Positions 1-5,584 of a DNA stretch of 6,372 nt are shown in pieces. Every line of letters begins with the position of its first letter. Positions within the stretch are counted from its first letter, which is position 1. The notes beneath the pieces were generated by a model. The model did not search any database. It saw nothing but the letters and a program-made list of their open reading frames with translations, and had not been told where the DNA came from. The position numbers were made by a program, and so were the translations under genes. Source of the DNA: Spirochaetaceae bacterium (GTDB taxonomy: Bacteria > Spirochaetota > Spirochaetia > Treponematales > Breznakiellaceae); contig JAISOO010000071.1 in NCBI GenBank assembly GCA_031275595.1, positions 1 to 6,372 on the forward strand, in the 5' to 3' direction.

Positions 1-843
1 GGGGAACTCCTTGAGGGTCTCCACCACTTCCCCGGCCCGCTCGCCGCAGGCAGCCAGGATTACAATGTCCACGTCGGCATGACGGCTGGTGATCTGCTGG
101 AGTACGGTTTTGCCCGCCCCGAAGGGGCCGGGGATGCAGTAGGTCCCCCCCCGGGCCACGGGGAAAAAGGTATCGATAAGCCTGACCCGGGTGACCATGG
201 GTTCCTCCGGCTTGAGCCGCTCCTCAAAACAATCCACCGGCCGCTTCACCGGCCAGCGGAAGGACATGGTTACCGGAACGACCTTGCCTTTTTCGTCCGT
301 TAATTCGGCGACGGTCTCCCGGATCGTATAGGAACCGGCTTCTTTTATCGAAGCGACCGTATAGGACCCGTAAAGGTTAAAGGGAACCATAATCCGGTGG
401 GTAAAGGCCCCCTCCGGAACCGTTCCCAGGGTATCCGCCCGTTCCACCCGGTCCCCGGCTTTAACCGCCGGGGTAAAATCCCATTTTTTATCCGTGGGAA
501 GGGGGTCTAAATATACCCCCCGTTCCAGAAAATTTCCCGCCTCTTCCACCAGCTTGGGAAGGGGGTTCTGCAGGCCGTCAAACACCTGGCCCAAGAGGCC
601 CGGGCCCACTTCTACCGCCAGCATATCCCCGGAATATTCCACCGGATCTCCCACCGAGATACCCTTGGTAATCTCGAAGACCTGTAGTTGAGAGATATCA
701 CCCCGGATACGGATGACCTCGCTCTTTAAAGATTTACCGCCTACTTTAACATAGCCGACTTCGTTCATGGAAACGGCGCCGTCAAAACGGACGCTCACCA
801 TATTGCCGTTAACGGCCATCACTTTCCCTTTTGTTCCGGTCAT
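1..843 (-). CDS. atpA: V-type ATP synthase catalytic subunit A (N-terminal 281 residues; continues past window start)
   Basis: Catalytic A subunit of the V1/A1 head of a rotary ATPase, which couples ATP synthesis or hydrolysis to ion movement across the inner membrane. Seen: an N-terminal beta-barrel region (about residues 1-70); the conserved stretch EVGPGLLGQVFDG at 78-90; the insert typical of A subunits (about 110-195) ending in a WPVKRP motif at 197-202; P-loop GPFGAGKT at 239-246 (Lys245); and GER at 267-269. Glu268 lies 23 residues after the P-loop lysine, the spacing of the catalytic Glu in characterised A subunits. The P-loop has Ala where many A subunits have Ser. The ATG overlaps the stop of the upstream DUF2764 gene (ATGA), and GGGAG lies 7 nt before it, so translation is probably coupled. 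The C-terminal half is off the window. Subunit B is unlikely because it lacks a canonical P-loop. Confidence 0.96.
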   Translation of the reverse strand, partial: MTGTKGKVMAVNGNMVSVRFDGAVSMNEVGYVKVGGKSLKSEVIRIRGDISQLQVFEITKGISVGDPVEYSGDMLAVEVGPGLLGQVFDGLQNPLPKLVEEAGNFLERGVYLDPLPTDKKWDFTPAVKAGDRVERADTLGTVPEGAFTHRIMVPFNLYGSYTVASIKEAGSYTIRETVAELTDEKGKVVPVTMSFRWPVKRPVDCFEERLKPEEPMVTRVRLIDTFFPVARGGTYCIPGPFGAGKTVLQQITSRHADVDIVILAACGERAGEVVETLKEFP

Positions 844-1460
844 TTCGGTTCTCCCGATTCAGTACTGGTTACGGACGCGAGTCCGCCGGCAGCTTCCATG
901 ATGGAAGCGTATAAGCCCTTGTATTCCGCAAATCCCTCTTCGGCCTTAAAAAAAGACCGCCGTTCCATGAGGAGCAGCTTGAGTAGATACCCAAATATCG
1001 TATTCCGCGTAAAATAATCAATCCCCTGGAGGGTTTCTATGACATCCCAGCGGCTCTTATCCAGGAAAAGTTCCGCCTCCAGGGGGGATTCAATGGCCAG
1101 GGCCGCCTTGGCTGCCAGCGCGGCTTGGACCATACCCTCCGGGGGGGATGCCGGCGCGGTCCCTCCTTCCGGTTTAAGCCGTTGGAACCGAAGCCGGGCA
1201 AGGTGCAGCCTGAGGGCCCGCTCCCAGGAACGCCATCCGTTAATAAAGGCCGACGGGGTAGGCTCCGGGCTTTCCCCATAAGAGGGAAAACCTTCCCTAT
1301 AAATACCCCCCCCCTCCAGGGTACAATAGTCCAACAAAACCCGGTCGGCGGGGTCAAGGTGGTAATCGCACAGGGATTTAAAGGCTTCCGGCGACATAGG
1401 CGCCGGCTGCCCGTAAATAAGGTAAGGAAGTTGGGCGATAAGAAAATAATAGGAGCCCAC
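840..1460 (-). CDS. DUF2764 family protein of the V-ATPase operon
   Basis: This 206-residue protein of unknown function is recognised by its N-terminus (YYFLIAQLPYL at residues 4-14), a Trp-rich helix (NGWRSWERAL, 74-83) and the C-terminal block IETLQGIDYFTRNTIFGYLL (141-160). From family knowledge, DUF2764 genes sit between subunits E and A in V-ATPase operons of Treponema, Borrelia and Chlamydia, so a role in assembly or as an accessory stalk part is plausible but unproven. No signal peptide is visible; the first hydrophobic stretch is short and lacks basic residues before it. The start is GTG, 3 nt after the atpE stop, with AGGA about 10 nt upstream inside the atpE end. The stop overlaps the atpA start. 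A run of nine G on the coding strand (1306-1314) encodes Gly50-Gly52, a possible slippage site. Confidence 0.88.
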   Translation of the reverse strand: MGSYYFLIAQLPYLIYGQPAPMSPEAFKSLCDYHLDPADRVLLDYCTLEGGGIYREGFPSYGESPEPTPSAFINGWRSWERALRLHLARLRFQRLKPEGGTAPASPPEGMVQAALAAKAALAIESPLEAELFLDKSRWDVIETLQGIDYFTRNTIFGYLLKLLLMERRSFFKAEEGFAEYKGLYASIMEAAGGLASVTSTESGEPK

Positions 1461-1463
1461 CGC

Positions 1464-2078
1464 TTAGTTGTCCTTCACCGCGCTTTTCAGAATCTCCGCC
1501 AGCCGGGGATTGAGATAGGCCGACAGTAATTCCGCTACCGATTCCGCGGAAAAATCATAGTAGGCCGATCCGTCCTTTTCGGCAATCCGGAATCCGGCGC
1601 TCAGGTTACGGTCTGTTTTGAGTTCCAGGCCCTTGTTCAGTTCCGACGCGAGTTTAGCGTTAAAATAACCCTCCAGGGCTTTTCGGTCCTGCTCGGCCAG
1701 CAAAACGTCCAGGGAATCGCTTCCCTTGGACGCCCAGTTTTTGATGAGTTCGGGAAGCACCTCTTTGAGAACCTCGTCGTTATAGAGGGCGCCGGTTTTT
1801 AAGGCGATAATTTTATCGAGGAGCGTTTCGATCTCTTTCTTAAAGACCAGGACCAAATTACGGGAAGCCTGCTCCAGGGCCGCTATCCCGGCTTTTTCCG
1901 CCCGCTCCGCATCGGCCTTTCCTTTGGCAATAATATCAGCCGCATCCCGTCGGGCGGCGTCAATAATATGTTTTGCCTCCCCCTCGGCCTGGGTTTTAAG
2001 CCGCAACGCCTCTTCCGAGGCGGATTCGATCCCATCCCTTTTTATTTTATCAATAAGTTCCTGTAGTTGGATATCCAT
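1464..2078 (-). CDS. atpE: V-type ATP synthase subunit E (peripheral stalk)
   Basis: This 204-residue protein has the layout of V/A-ATPase subunit E. The N-terminal half (about residues 5-90) is a long charged helix rich in Ala, Glu, Lys and Arg, suited to coiled-coil pairing with a partner stalk subunit. The C-terminal half (about 105-204) is a compact alpha/beta domain that in the family binds the top of the head. It ends ESVAELLSAYLNPRLAEIL plus a short tail, typical of the family. The chosen ATG at 2076-2078 is preceded by AGAGGAG very close upstream (about 3 nt). In-frame ATGs farther upstream (2109-2111 and 2139-2141) lack a ribosome site and would add an atypical Arg/Gly-rich tail. It lies 68 nt after the small upstream gene and 3 nt before the DUF2764 gene. 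The subunit acts on the cytoplasmic face of the membrane as part of the stator. Confidence 0.9.
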   Translation of the reverse strand: MDIQLQELIDKIKRDGIESASEEALRLKTQAEGEAKHIIDAARRDAADIIAKGKADAERAEKAGIAALEQASRNLVLVFKKEIETLLDKIIALKTGALYNDEVLKEVLPELIKNWASKGSDSLDVLLAEQDRKALEGYFNAKLASELNKGLELKTDRNLSAGFRIAEKDGSAYYDFSAESVAELLSAYLNPRLAEILKSAVKDN

Positions 2079-2146
2079 AATCTCCTCTTTACGCACGAAA
2101 ATAGTGACCATCCCGGGTCCGCCCCGTTTACGAGGGCTCAAAAACT

Positions 2147-2509
2147 TTATTCAGCATATTCCATGATATACTTCAGTACCTTTTTAATTTTCCGCGAAAT
2201 AATTCCATAAACCACCTGGGGATCATCCTGTTCCTTCACCCTCGTTTGCAATAACTCCCCCACCGCCAGGGCCATTTCCGTTACATCCTTATAATCATCG
2301 ACCTTTATCGTATCGATATAAGCGATGAGTTCCTTGATCCCCGCAGCCTCATGCTCCAAAAACGCTTTATTTTCACTATAAACATAATTGGTTATCTCAC
2401 CGTTTTTGAATCTGTTTTCATTGACCCCGGAGAGATACAAAACATCCCCATAGCTATCTTCCATCTCTGCCTGAAACATCGTAAGAAAAAGTTTTTTTTG
2501 TCCAGGCAT
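2147..2509 (-). CDS. Uncharacterised 120-residue protein heading the V-ATPase operon
   Basis: I do not recognise a named family. The 120-residue product is acidic to mixed in charge, has no signal peptide or membrane segment, and looks mostly helical after about residue 50 (AAGIKELIAYIDTI, then VTEMALAVGELLQTRV), ending in a Lys-rich helix. It is the first gene after the promoter at 2549-2577 and lies 68 nt before atpE on the same strand, so it is probably cotranscribed with the ATPase genes. From memory, T. pallidum also has a small hypothetical gene before its atpE; I cannot verify homology. The ATG at 2507-2509 is preceded by a run of eight G (2516-2523) that would serve as the ribosome binding region. 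A second ATG at residue 11 is possible. Codons 4-6 contain a run of eight A (2492-2499), so the start region holds two slippage-prone tracts. Confidence 0.8.
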   Translation of the reverse strand: MPGQKKLFLTMFQAEMEDSYGDVLYLSGVNENRFKNGEITNYVYSENKAFLEHEAAGIKELIAYIDTIKVDDYKDVTEMALAVGELLQTRVKEQDDPQVVYGIISRKIKKVLKYIMEYAE

Positions 2510-2515
2510 AATACG

Positions 2516-2523
2516 CCCCCCCC
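2516..2523 (-). repeat. Poly-G tract (8 G) in the leader of the V-ATPase operon
   Basis: Eight consecutive G on the minus strand lie 6 nt upstream of the ATG at 2509 and downstream of the promoter. The tract is the only purine-rich candidate for a Shine-Dalgarno site here. In T. pallidum, poly-G tracts of varying length near promoters alter expression of some tpr genes. Whether this tract varies is unknown. Confidence 0.6.
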
Positions 2524-2548
2524 ACATAAAAGCGTTTGTCTAAAATTC

Positions 2549-2577
2549 AGTATAATTTCTAATGCCCTCTTATTCAA
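2549..2577 (-). promoter_or_regulatory. Sigma70-type promoter of the V-ATPase operon
   Basis: On the minus strand TTGAAT (2572-2577) is followed after exactly 17 nt by TATACT (2549-2554). Both hexamers are close to consensus. Initiation would fall near 2542, giving a leader of about 32 nt before the ATG at 2509, and this leader contains the G8 run. The promoter lies in the gap after galM, so the ATPase unit need not depend on galM transcription. Confidence 0.72.
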
Positions 2578-2628
2578 GATGTTTTTTTTGTTTTTGAAAC
2601 TCCGCGGCTTTTTTTGTATCACCGGCGT

Positions 2629-3660
2629 TCACCAGCCAAAGGCGAAAAGGGCTTTTTCATGGTATTCCCGATTCGGCCCGAATATGCAGGGGGGAAATCC
2701 CCGCTGATTCGGCCCGTCAGGGAAATGTTGGGTTTCCAGGCAAAAACCAGCGTATTTATCGTAAACCGAACCGGCCTTTCCCCGGACCCCATCAAGAAAA
2801 TTCCCCGTATAGAACTGAACCCCCGGCTGGGTTGTCAAAACCCGCATGGTCCTGCCGGAAACAGGCTCAAAGACCTCGGCGCAAGGCCGCAGCTTCCCCG
2901 GCTCCCCGTCCACCACAAAACAATGATCGTACCCGCCCCCGGCGGCTTTGATATCCCGGCCTATGGGCTTAGGATGGTTAAAATCAAAGGGGCCCGGGGC
3001 CGTTGGCGCCAGGTTCCCGGTGGGGATAAGCCGGGGGCCTACCTCCACATAGGAGGAAGCGTAGAGCTTTATCTCGTGGGAGAGGATGTCTCCATTGCCC
3101 TCCCCGGCCAGGTTAAAATAAGCGTGGTTGGTAAGGTTCACCGGACAGGGGGCGTCGACCCGGGCGGTATAGTCGGCGATGAGCTCGTTGGATTTGGTCA
3201 ACCCGTAACTTACCACCGCCGTAAGGCTGCCCGGAAATCCCTCGTCCCCGTCGGGACTGGTAAGTTCAAAACGGACAAAAATGCCGTCCTTCTCTTCATA
3301 GGCGGCGGATTTCCAGAGGTGTTTGTCGAATCCCCGGCGTCCGCCGTGGAGGGTATTATCCCCATCGTTCCTGAATAATTCGTATACCGAATTATTCAGG
3401 GTAAACTGACCGCCCCCGATACGGTTGCCGAACCGTCCGATGGTGGCGCCTATATAGGGTTTATTGGAGACATATCCGTCCAGGGTGGAATACCCCAAAA
3501 GCACATCCTGGGTCTGATTTTTCTGGGAAGGCACAAAGAGCGAAACCAGGGCTGCCCCAAAACTTGATAAAGACAGGGATAAATCCCCCGCTTTAAGGGT
3601 ATAGAGGGACGCCTTTTTTCCCGAAGAAAAAAGACCGAAATTCTTCTTACTGATCTTCAT
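2629..3660 (-). CDS. galM: Aldose 1-epimerase (mutarotase)
   Basis: Interconverts the alpha and beta anomers of galactose, glucose and related sugars, feeding the Leloir pathway and hexose catabolism. The 343-residue length is normal for GalM. Seen in order: IGRFGNRI (74-81), NTLHGG with His105 (102-107), NLTNHAYFNL with His179 (175-184), DHCFV with Asp245 (245-249), PGVQFYTGN (279-287) and GFCLETQHFPDGPN with Glu309 (305-318). His105, His179, Asp245 and Glu309 match the known catalytic and sugar-binding set (His acid, Glu base). There is no signal peptide, so it is cytoplasmic. The ATG at 3658-3660 follows a strong GAGGGGG site; an in-frame ATG 30 nt upstream lacks one. The gene is complete with no sign of damage. 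Its leader is unusually structured (3679-3770). No clear terminator follows it. Confidence 0.95.
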   Translation of the reverse strand: MKISKKNFGLFSSGKKASLYTLKAGDLSLSLSSFGAALVSLFVPSQKNQTQDVLLGYSTLDGYVSNKPYIGATIGRFGNRIGGGQFTLNNSVYELFRNDGDNTLHGGRRGFDKHLWKSAAYEEKDGIFVRFELTSPDGDEGFPGSLTAVVSYGLTKSNELIADYTARVDAPCPVNLTNHAYFNLAGEGNGDILSHEIKLYASSYVEVGPRLIPTGNLAPTAPGPFDFNHPKPIGRDIKAAGGGYDHCFVVDGEPGKLRPCAEVFEPVSGRTMRVLTTQPGVQFYTGNFLDGVRGKAGSVYDKYAGFCLETQHFPDGPNQRGFPPCIFGPNREYHEKALFAFGW

Positions 3661-3678
3661 ACCATCCCCCTCAGCGTG

Positions 3679-3715
3679 AGCCGGTTTCAACGGTCAGACT
3701 TTTCTGAAACCGGCT
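3679..3715 (-). promoter_or_regulatory. Hairpin in the galM leader next to the ribosome binding site
   Basis: An 11-bp perfect inverted repeat pairs AGCCGGTTTCA (3679-3689) with TGAAACCGGCT (3705-3715). Its loop holds a competing 5-bp hairpin, TCAGA (3694-3698) with TCTGA (3703-3707), which shares bases with the outer stem, so both cannot form fully at once. The element ends 7 nt upstream of the galM GAGGGGG site (3666-3672). No T run follows on either strand, so it is not a simple terminator. A role in translation control or as an operator is inference. Confidence 0.5.
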
Positions 3716-3719
3716 GTGA

Positions 3720-3744
3720 AAAAAGCGGTCAATGTCCGCTTTTT
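3720..3744. terminator. Possible bidirectional intrinsic terminator upstream of galM
   Basis: Stem AAAAAGCGG (3720-3728) pairs with CCGCTTTTT (3736-3744) across a 7-nt loop. Each strand therefore has a hairpin ending in a T run (five on plus, six on minus). The GC core is only 4 bp, so strength is uncertain. On the minus strand it lies between the predicted galM promoter and the galM start, so it could stop read-through from upstream or act as an attenuator. Confidence 0.45.
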
Positions 3745-3756
3745 CCTTTAAATTAG

Positions 3757-3770
3757 GGCTTTTTTAAGCC
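3757..3770 (-). promoter_or_regulatory. Small hairpin at the start of the galM leader
   Basis: GGCTT (3757-3761) pairs with AAGCC (3766-3770) around a 4-nt loop. It would be among the first structures in a transcript starting near 3773 on the minus strand. With the hairpins at 3720-3744 and 3679-3715 it makes a leader of three consecutive stems. Function unknown. Confidence 0.3.
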
Positions 3771-3779
3771 GGCCCCGGT

Positions 3780-3809
3780 AGTATACCATAGTCCGGGAAA
3801 TAATTTCCA
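3780..3809 (-). promoter_or_regulatory. Probable galM promoter (extended -10)
   Basis: On the minus strand TGGTATACT (3780-3788) is an extended -10 element. A -35-like TGGAAA (3804-3809) lies 18 nt upstream and matches TTGACA at 4 of 6 positions. Initiation near 3773 would give a structured galM leader of about 113 nt. Confidence 0.55.
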
Positions 3810-3837
3810 GAGTACTTTCGGTAACATTTCAAAATGA

Positions 3838-4074
3838 GGCATCTCGGAGCATCCACCGCGTCCGCTTTTTTACGCTTTGCCCGCAAAGCCCGCGGGGGGC
3901 GGGAATTCCCCCGGCTCACTAACCTGTAGAGTCCGCCTCCGCAGCCCGGGAACCTACGGTTCCTTGGGTCTGCTCCGGCGGGAAATTCCAGAGCGGTGAG
4001 CCGGGGGAATTCCCGCCCCTCGCGGCATAATTGAAACGGCAAAAAGCAGACGCGGCTTCGAGGGGGAAGATGCC
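3838..4074. repeat. Concentric imperfect palindrome, about 237 nt
   Basis: Several pairs of inverted blocks share one centre near 3956. The outermost is GGCATCT (3838-3844) with AGATGCC (4068-4074), 7 of 7. Next is GCGTCCGCTTTTT (3858-3870) with AAAAAGCAGACGC (4041-4053), 12 of 13. The core arms are 3890-3919 with 3996-4025, 29 of 30, each carrying GGGAATTCCC. Inside are CCGCC (3933-3937) with GGCGG (3977-3981), CAGCCC with GGGTCTG (one bulge), and the apical hairpin GGAACC-TAC-GGTTCC (3949-3963). Either strand would fold into one long rod. The G+C is above that of the flanks. Open frames through it are repetitive by symmetry and do not look coding. A miniature inverted-repeat or REP-like mobile element is the likeliest reading. 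A structured RNA is an alternative. No convincing target duplication is visible. Confidence 0.75.
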
Positions 4075-4116
4075 GAGGAACGGTGGGCGCTGCCCTGCGG
4101 GGGCCGGCATGGCGGC

Positions 4117-4141
4117 TTCACTTTTCATTTTTCACTGTTCA
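4117..4141. repeat. Four-copy repeat with 7-nt period (TTCANNN)
   Basis: TTCA recurs at 4117, 4124, 4131 and 4138, exactly 7 nt apart, with T-rich filler. On the minus strand it reads TGAA-NNN four times. It lies between the palindrome and the end of the degraded gene. It could be simple-sequence drift or the edge of an element. Confidence 0.4.
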
Positions 4142-4146
4142 TTGTT

Positions 4147-4381
4147 TTAGGGGATGATGGCGGAAAATATCGGGCCGAAGGGGTCCTTCCCCTCGGTCTT
4201 GACCGTCCGGATGCGGATAAACTCGATGAGGTGCACCCCGGGGTTTTAAACCTGGCACATGGAAAATAAATATCTGACTGCGGCCCGTGCGGGAATCGGG
4301 ATAGATGTCGAAGAAAAGAAAAGGCGGAATCTGCCCCCAGGCGTGGCGGTACTTCCTCAATATGAAGGAACGATCAGCGCG
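4147..4381 (-). pseudogene. Frameshifted remnant of an unrecognised gene
   Basis: Two adjacent minus-strand segments read like real protein but in different frames. The upstream block (4381 to about 4246) gives FILRKYRHAWGQIPPFLFFD then IYPDSRTGRSQIFIFHVPG. The downstream block (4245-4147) gives NPGVHLIEFIRIRTVKTEG then KDPFGPIFSAIIP and a TAA stop. Removing one A from the minus-strand AAAA run (plus-strand T run 4244-4247) joins them as HVPG-L-NPGVHL. Amino-acid composition and GC-rich third positions look coding across both blocks. No start codon with a ribosome site is visible upstream, and the 5' side merges with the tatT promoter region. The product family is unknown to me. A sequencing error at the run is possible, but the missing start also argues for decay. 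Boundaries are approximate. Confidence 0.5.
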
Positions 4382-4383
4382 CG

Positions 4384-4412
4384 TAGACACTCCGGCCCGT
4401 TGTCTGTATACT
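4384..4412 (+). promoter_or_regulatory. Probable tatT-tatP promoter
   Basis: TAGACA (4384-4389) and TATACT (4407-4412) are separated by exactly 17 nt, and each matches the sigma70 consensus at five of six positions. Initiation near 4419 would give a leader of about 140 nt. That leader begins with a small hairpin, CTGAG-GGGG-CTCAG (about 4428-4441), and contains the near-palindrome TTCAAA-A-TTTGAA. The promoter overlaps the 5' end of the minus-strand gene remnant. Confidence 0.62.
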
Positions 4413-4461
4413 ATGTCTGCGGCTCCGCTGAGGGGGCTCAGGGTGCCGGGAACATGGAAAG

Positions 4462-4490
4462 ATTGTAGTTTATACGGGAAATTTGTACAA
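4462..4490 (-). promoter_or_regulatory. Possible minus-strand promoter facing the gene remnant
   Basis: On the minus strand TTGTAC (4485-4490) is followed after 17 nt by TACAAT (4462-4467). It points into the degraded gene at 4381-4147 and against tatT. No good start codon follows, so it may be a leftover promoter or a chance match in AT-rich leader DNA. Confidence 0.3.
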
Positions 4491-4560
4491 GGCTGCTTCA
4501 AAATTTGAAATTTCGGACCGGCCGTTTTTCTCTTTTTTGCAATTTTTTGGGGAGGTAAGG

Positions 4561-5523
4561 ATGAAACCTCGTTTTAGACTGGCTTATGGAGGTTTTCTCG
4601 CGGTTTTGGTATTATTTTCCGCCTGTTCGATCAACAAAATGGCAATCCGGGCGGTATCCAACGCTTTGACCGGGGAAGGAAGCAGTTCCGTCTTTACCGG
4701 CGATCCGGATCCCGCATTAGTGGGGGATGCCCTTCCCTTTGCGATAAAAATGTATGAAACCCTCCTTTCCGCTAATCCTGACCATCAAGGGTTGATCCTC
4801 ACCACCGGTTCCCTCTTTATTATGTATGCTAATGCCTTTATTCAGGGCCCGGTGGAATTTCTACCCGTCACCGAGTATGAAAACCGGCTGGCCGCCCTGG
4901 ATCGGGCAAAAAAATTCTACCTCCGGGGGGCGGAAATCCTCTACGGGGGCTTGGATAAAAAGTATTCCGGATTCAACGGGGCTTCTTCCTTTGACGGTAC
5001 CCTGGAACCATACCTGGCCCGGATGAAAAAGGCCGATGTGCCCCTCCTCTACTGGAGCGCCGCGGGTTATCTCTCCGCCTATTCCCTGGATCCCTTCGAC
5101 CTCAACCTGGGCCGCCGGGTGCCGGATCTGATGTTCCTCATAGACCGGGCCTATGCCTTGGATCCTGATTTTAATCACGGGGCTCTGGACGAATTTTACA
5201 TCCTCGCCCTCTCCGCCCTGCCCGAATCCATGGGGGGGGATAAAACCCGGGTTGACGAGCATTTCCACCGGGCCCTGGAAAAGTCCCAAGGGCTCCTGGC
5301 GGGACCCTATGTCTCCTATGCCCAGGCGGTCTCGATCCACGCCCAGGATTATGATACCTTTAAAGCCTATTTGGAAAAGGCCCTGGATGTGGATGTGGAT
5401 GCCGATCCCGAAAGCCGCCTGATGAACATCATCGCCCAACAGAAGGCTCAAAATCTGCTGGATACGGCTTCCGATTATTTTATCGATATTGATACCGGTG
5501 AAGAAGGGGATAGTTATGAGTAA
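4561..5523 (+). CDS. tatT: TatT-like lipoprotein (TRAP transporter-associated, TPR-like)
   Basis: This 320-residue lipoprotein resembles the TatT component of treponemal TRAP transporters (Tp0956 in T. pallidum). In that family, TatT is a helical protein with cryptic TPR motifs that partners the substrate-binding protein TatP in the periplasm. Seen: a basic N-terminus, a hydrophobic stretch (about 7-19) and lipobox LFSAC with Cys22, consistent with lipid anchoring. The mature part is almost all helical, with repeat-like segments such as AIKMYETLLSANPD (61-74), MFLIDRAYALDPDF (191-204) and YLEKALDVDVDADP (270-283). The C-terminus is acidic. GGAGG lies 5 nt before the ATG at 4561; in-frame codons upstream would push the signal peptide inside the protein. 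tatP follows after 61 nt. A G8 run (5232-5239) lies within the coding region. Confidence 0.88.
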   Translation: MKPRFRLAYGGFLAVLVLFSACSINKMAIRAVSNALTGEGSSSVFTGDPDPALVGDALPFAIKMYETLLSANPDHQGLILTTGSLFIMYANAFIQGPVEFLPVTEYENRLAALDRAKKFYLRGAEILYGGLDKKYSGFNGASSFDGTLEPYLARMKKADVPLLYWSAAGYLSAYSLDPFDLNLGRRVPDLMFLIDRAYALDPDFNHGALDEFYILALSALPESMGGDKTRVDEHFHRALEKSQGLLAGPYVSYAQAVSIHAQDYDTFKAYLEKALDVDVDADPESRLMNIIAQQKAQNLLDTASDYFIDIDTGEEGDSYE

Positions 5524-5584
5524 CGGAGACGGTTTCACAACACCGGATTTTTAAAGGGCATAACGCCGAAAAAGGAGCATCGAT

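Noticed and set aside
79..303. Small plus-strand gene within the atpA region
   Set aside because: It lies fully opposite the atpA P-loop region, which is clearly coding on the minus strand.
2581..2628. Intrinsic terminator after galM
   Set aside because: On the minus strand the region after the stop is A-rich rather than T-rich, and the only palindrome (CCGCGG) has no usable loop.
2614..3378. 254-residue plus-strand open frame opposite galM
   Set aside because: galM on the other strand is unambiguous with all catalytic residues. The plus frame is a shadow with Gly/Pro-rich composition.
3764..4042. 92-residue minus-strand open frame through the palindrome
   Set aside because: It mostly reads the symmetrical repeat arms, has low-complexity Arg/Pro/Gly composition, no ribosome site and no recognisable motif. 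The same DNA also stays open in another frame (3919-4128).
4242..4248. TTTAAAA on the minus strand as a programmed -1 frameshift site in the remnant
   Set aside because: The downstream protein-like frame is +1 (equivalent to -2) relative to the upstream frame, so a -1 slip would not enter it.
4139..4501. 120-residue minus-strand open frame as an intact gene
   Set aside because: Only its middle looks like protein. After 4246 the coding character moves to another frame, and the first 40 residues look random and lack a ribosome site. Treated as a pseudogene.
4515..4536. Terminator or attenuator in the tatT leader (GGACCGGCCG followed by T-rich DNA)
   Set aside because: The possible stem is only about 3 bp, and the CGGCCG palindrome leaves no loop. 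The T-rich stretch alone is not enough.
4861..5538. 225-residue minus-strand open frame opposite tatT
   Set aside because: It is antisense to a well-supported gene. Its Gly/Ile/Gln-rich composition is the mirror of the tatT codons, and it has no ribosome site or known motif.
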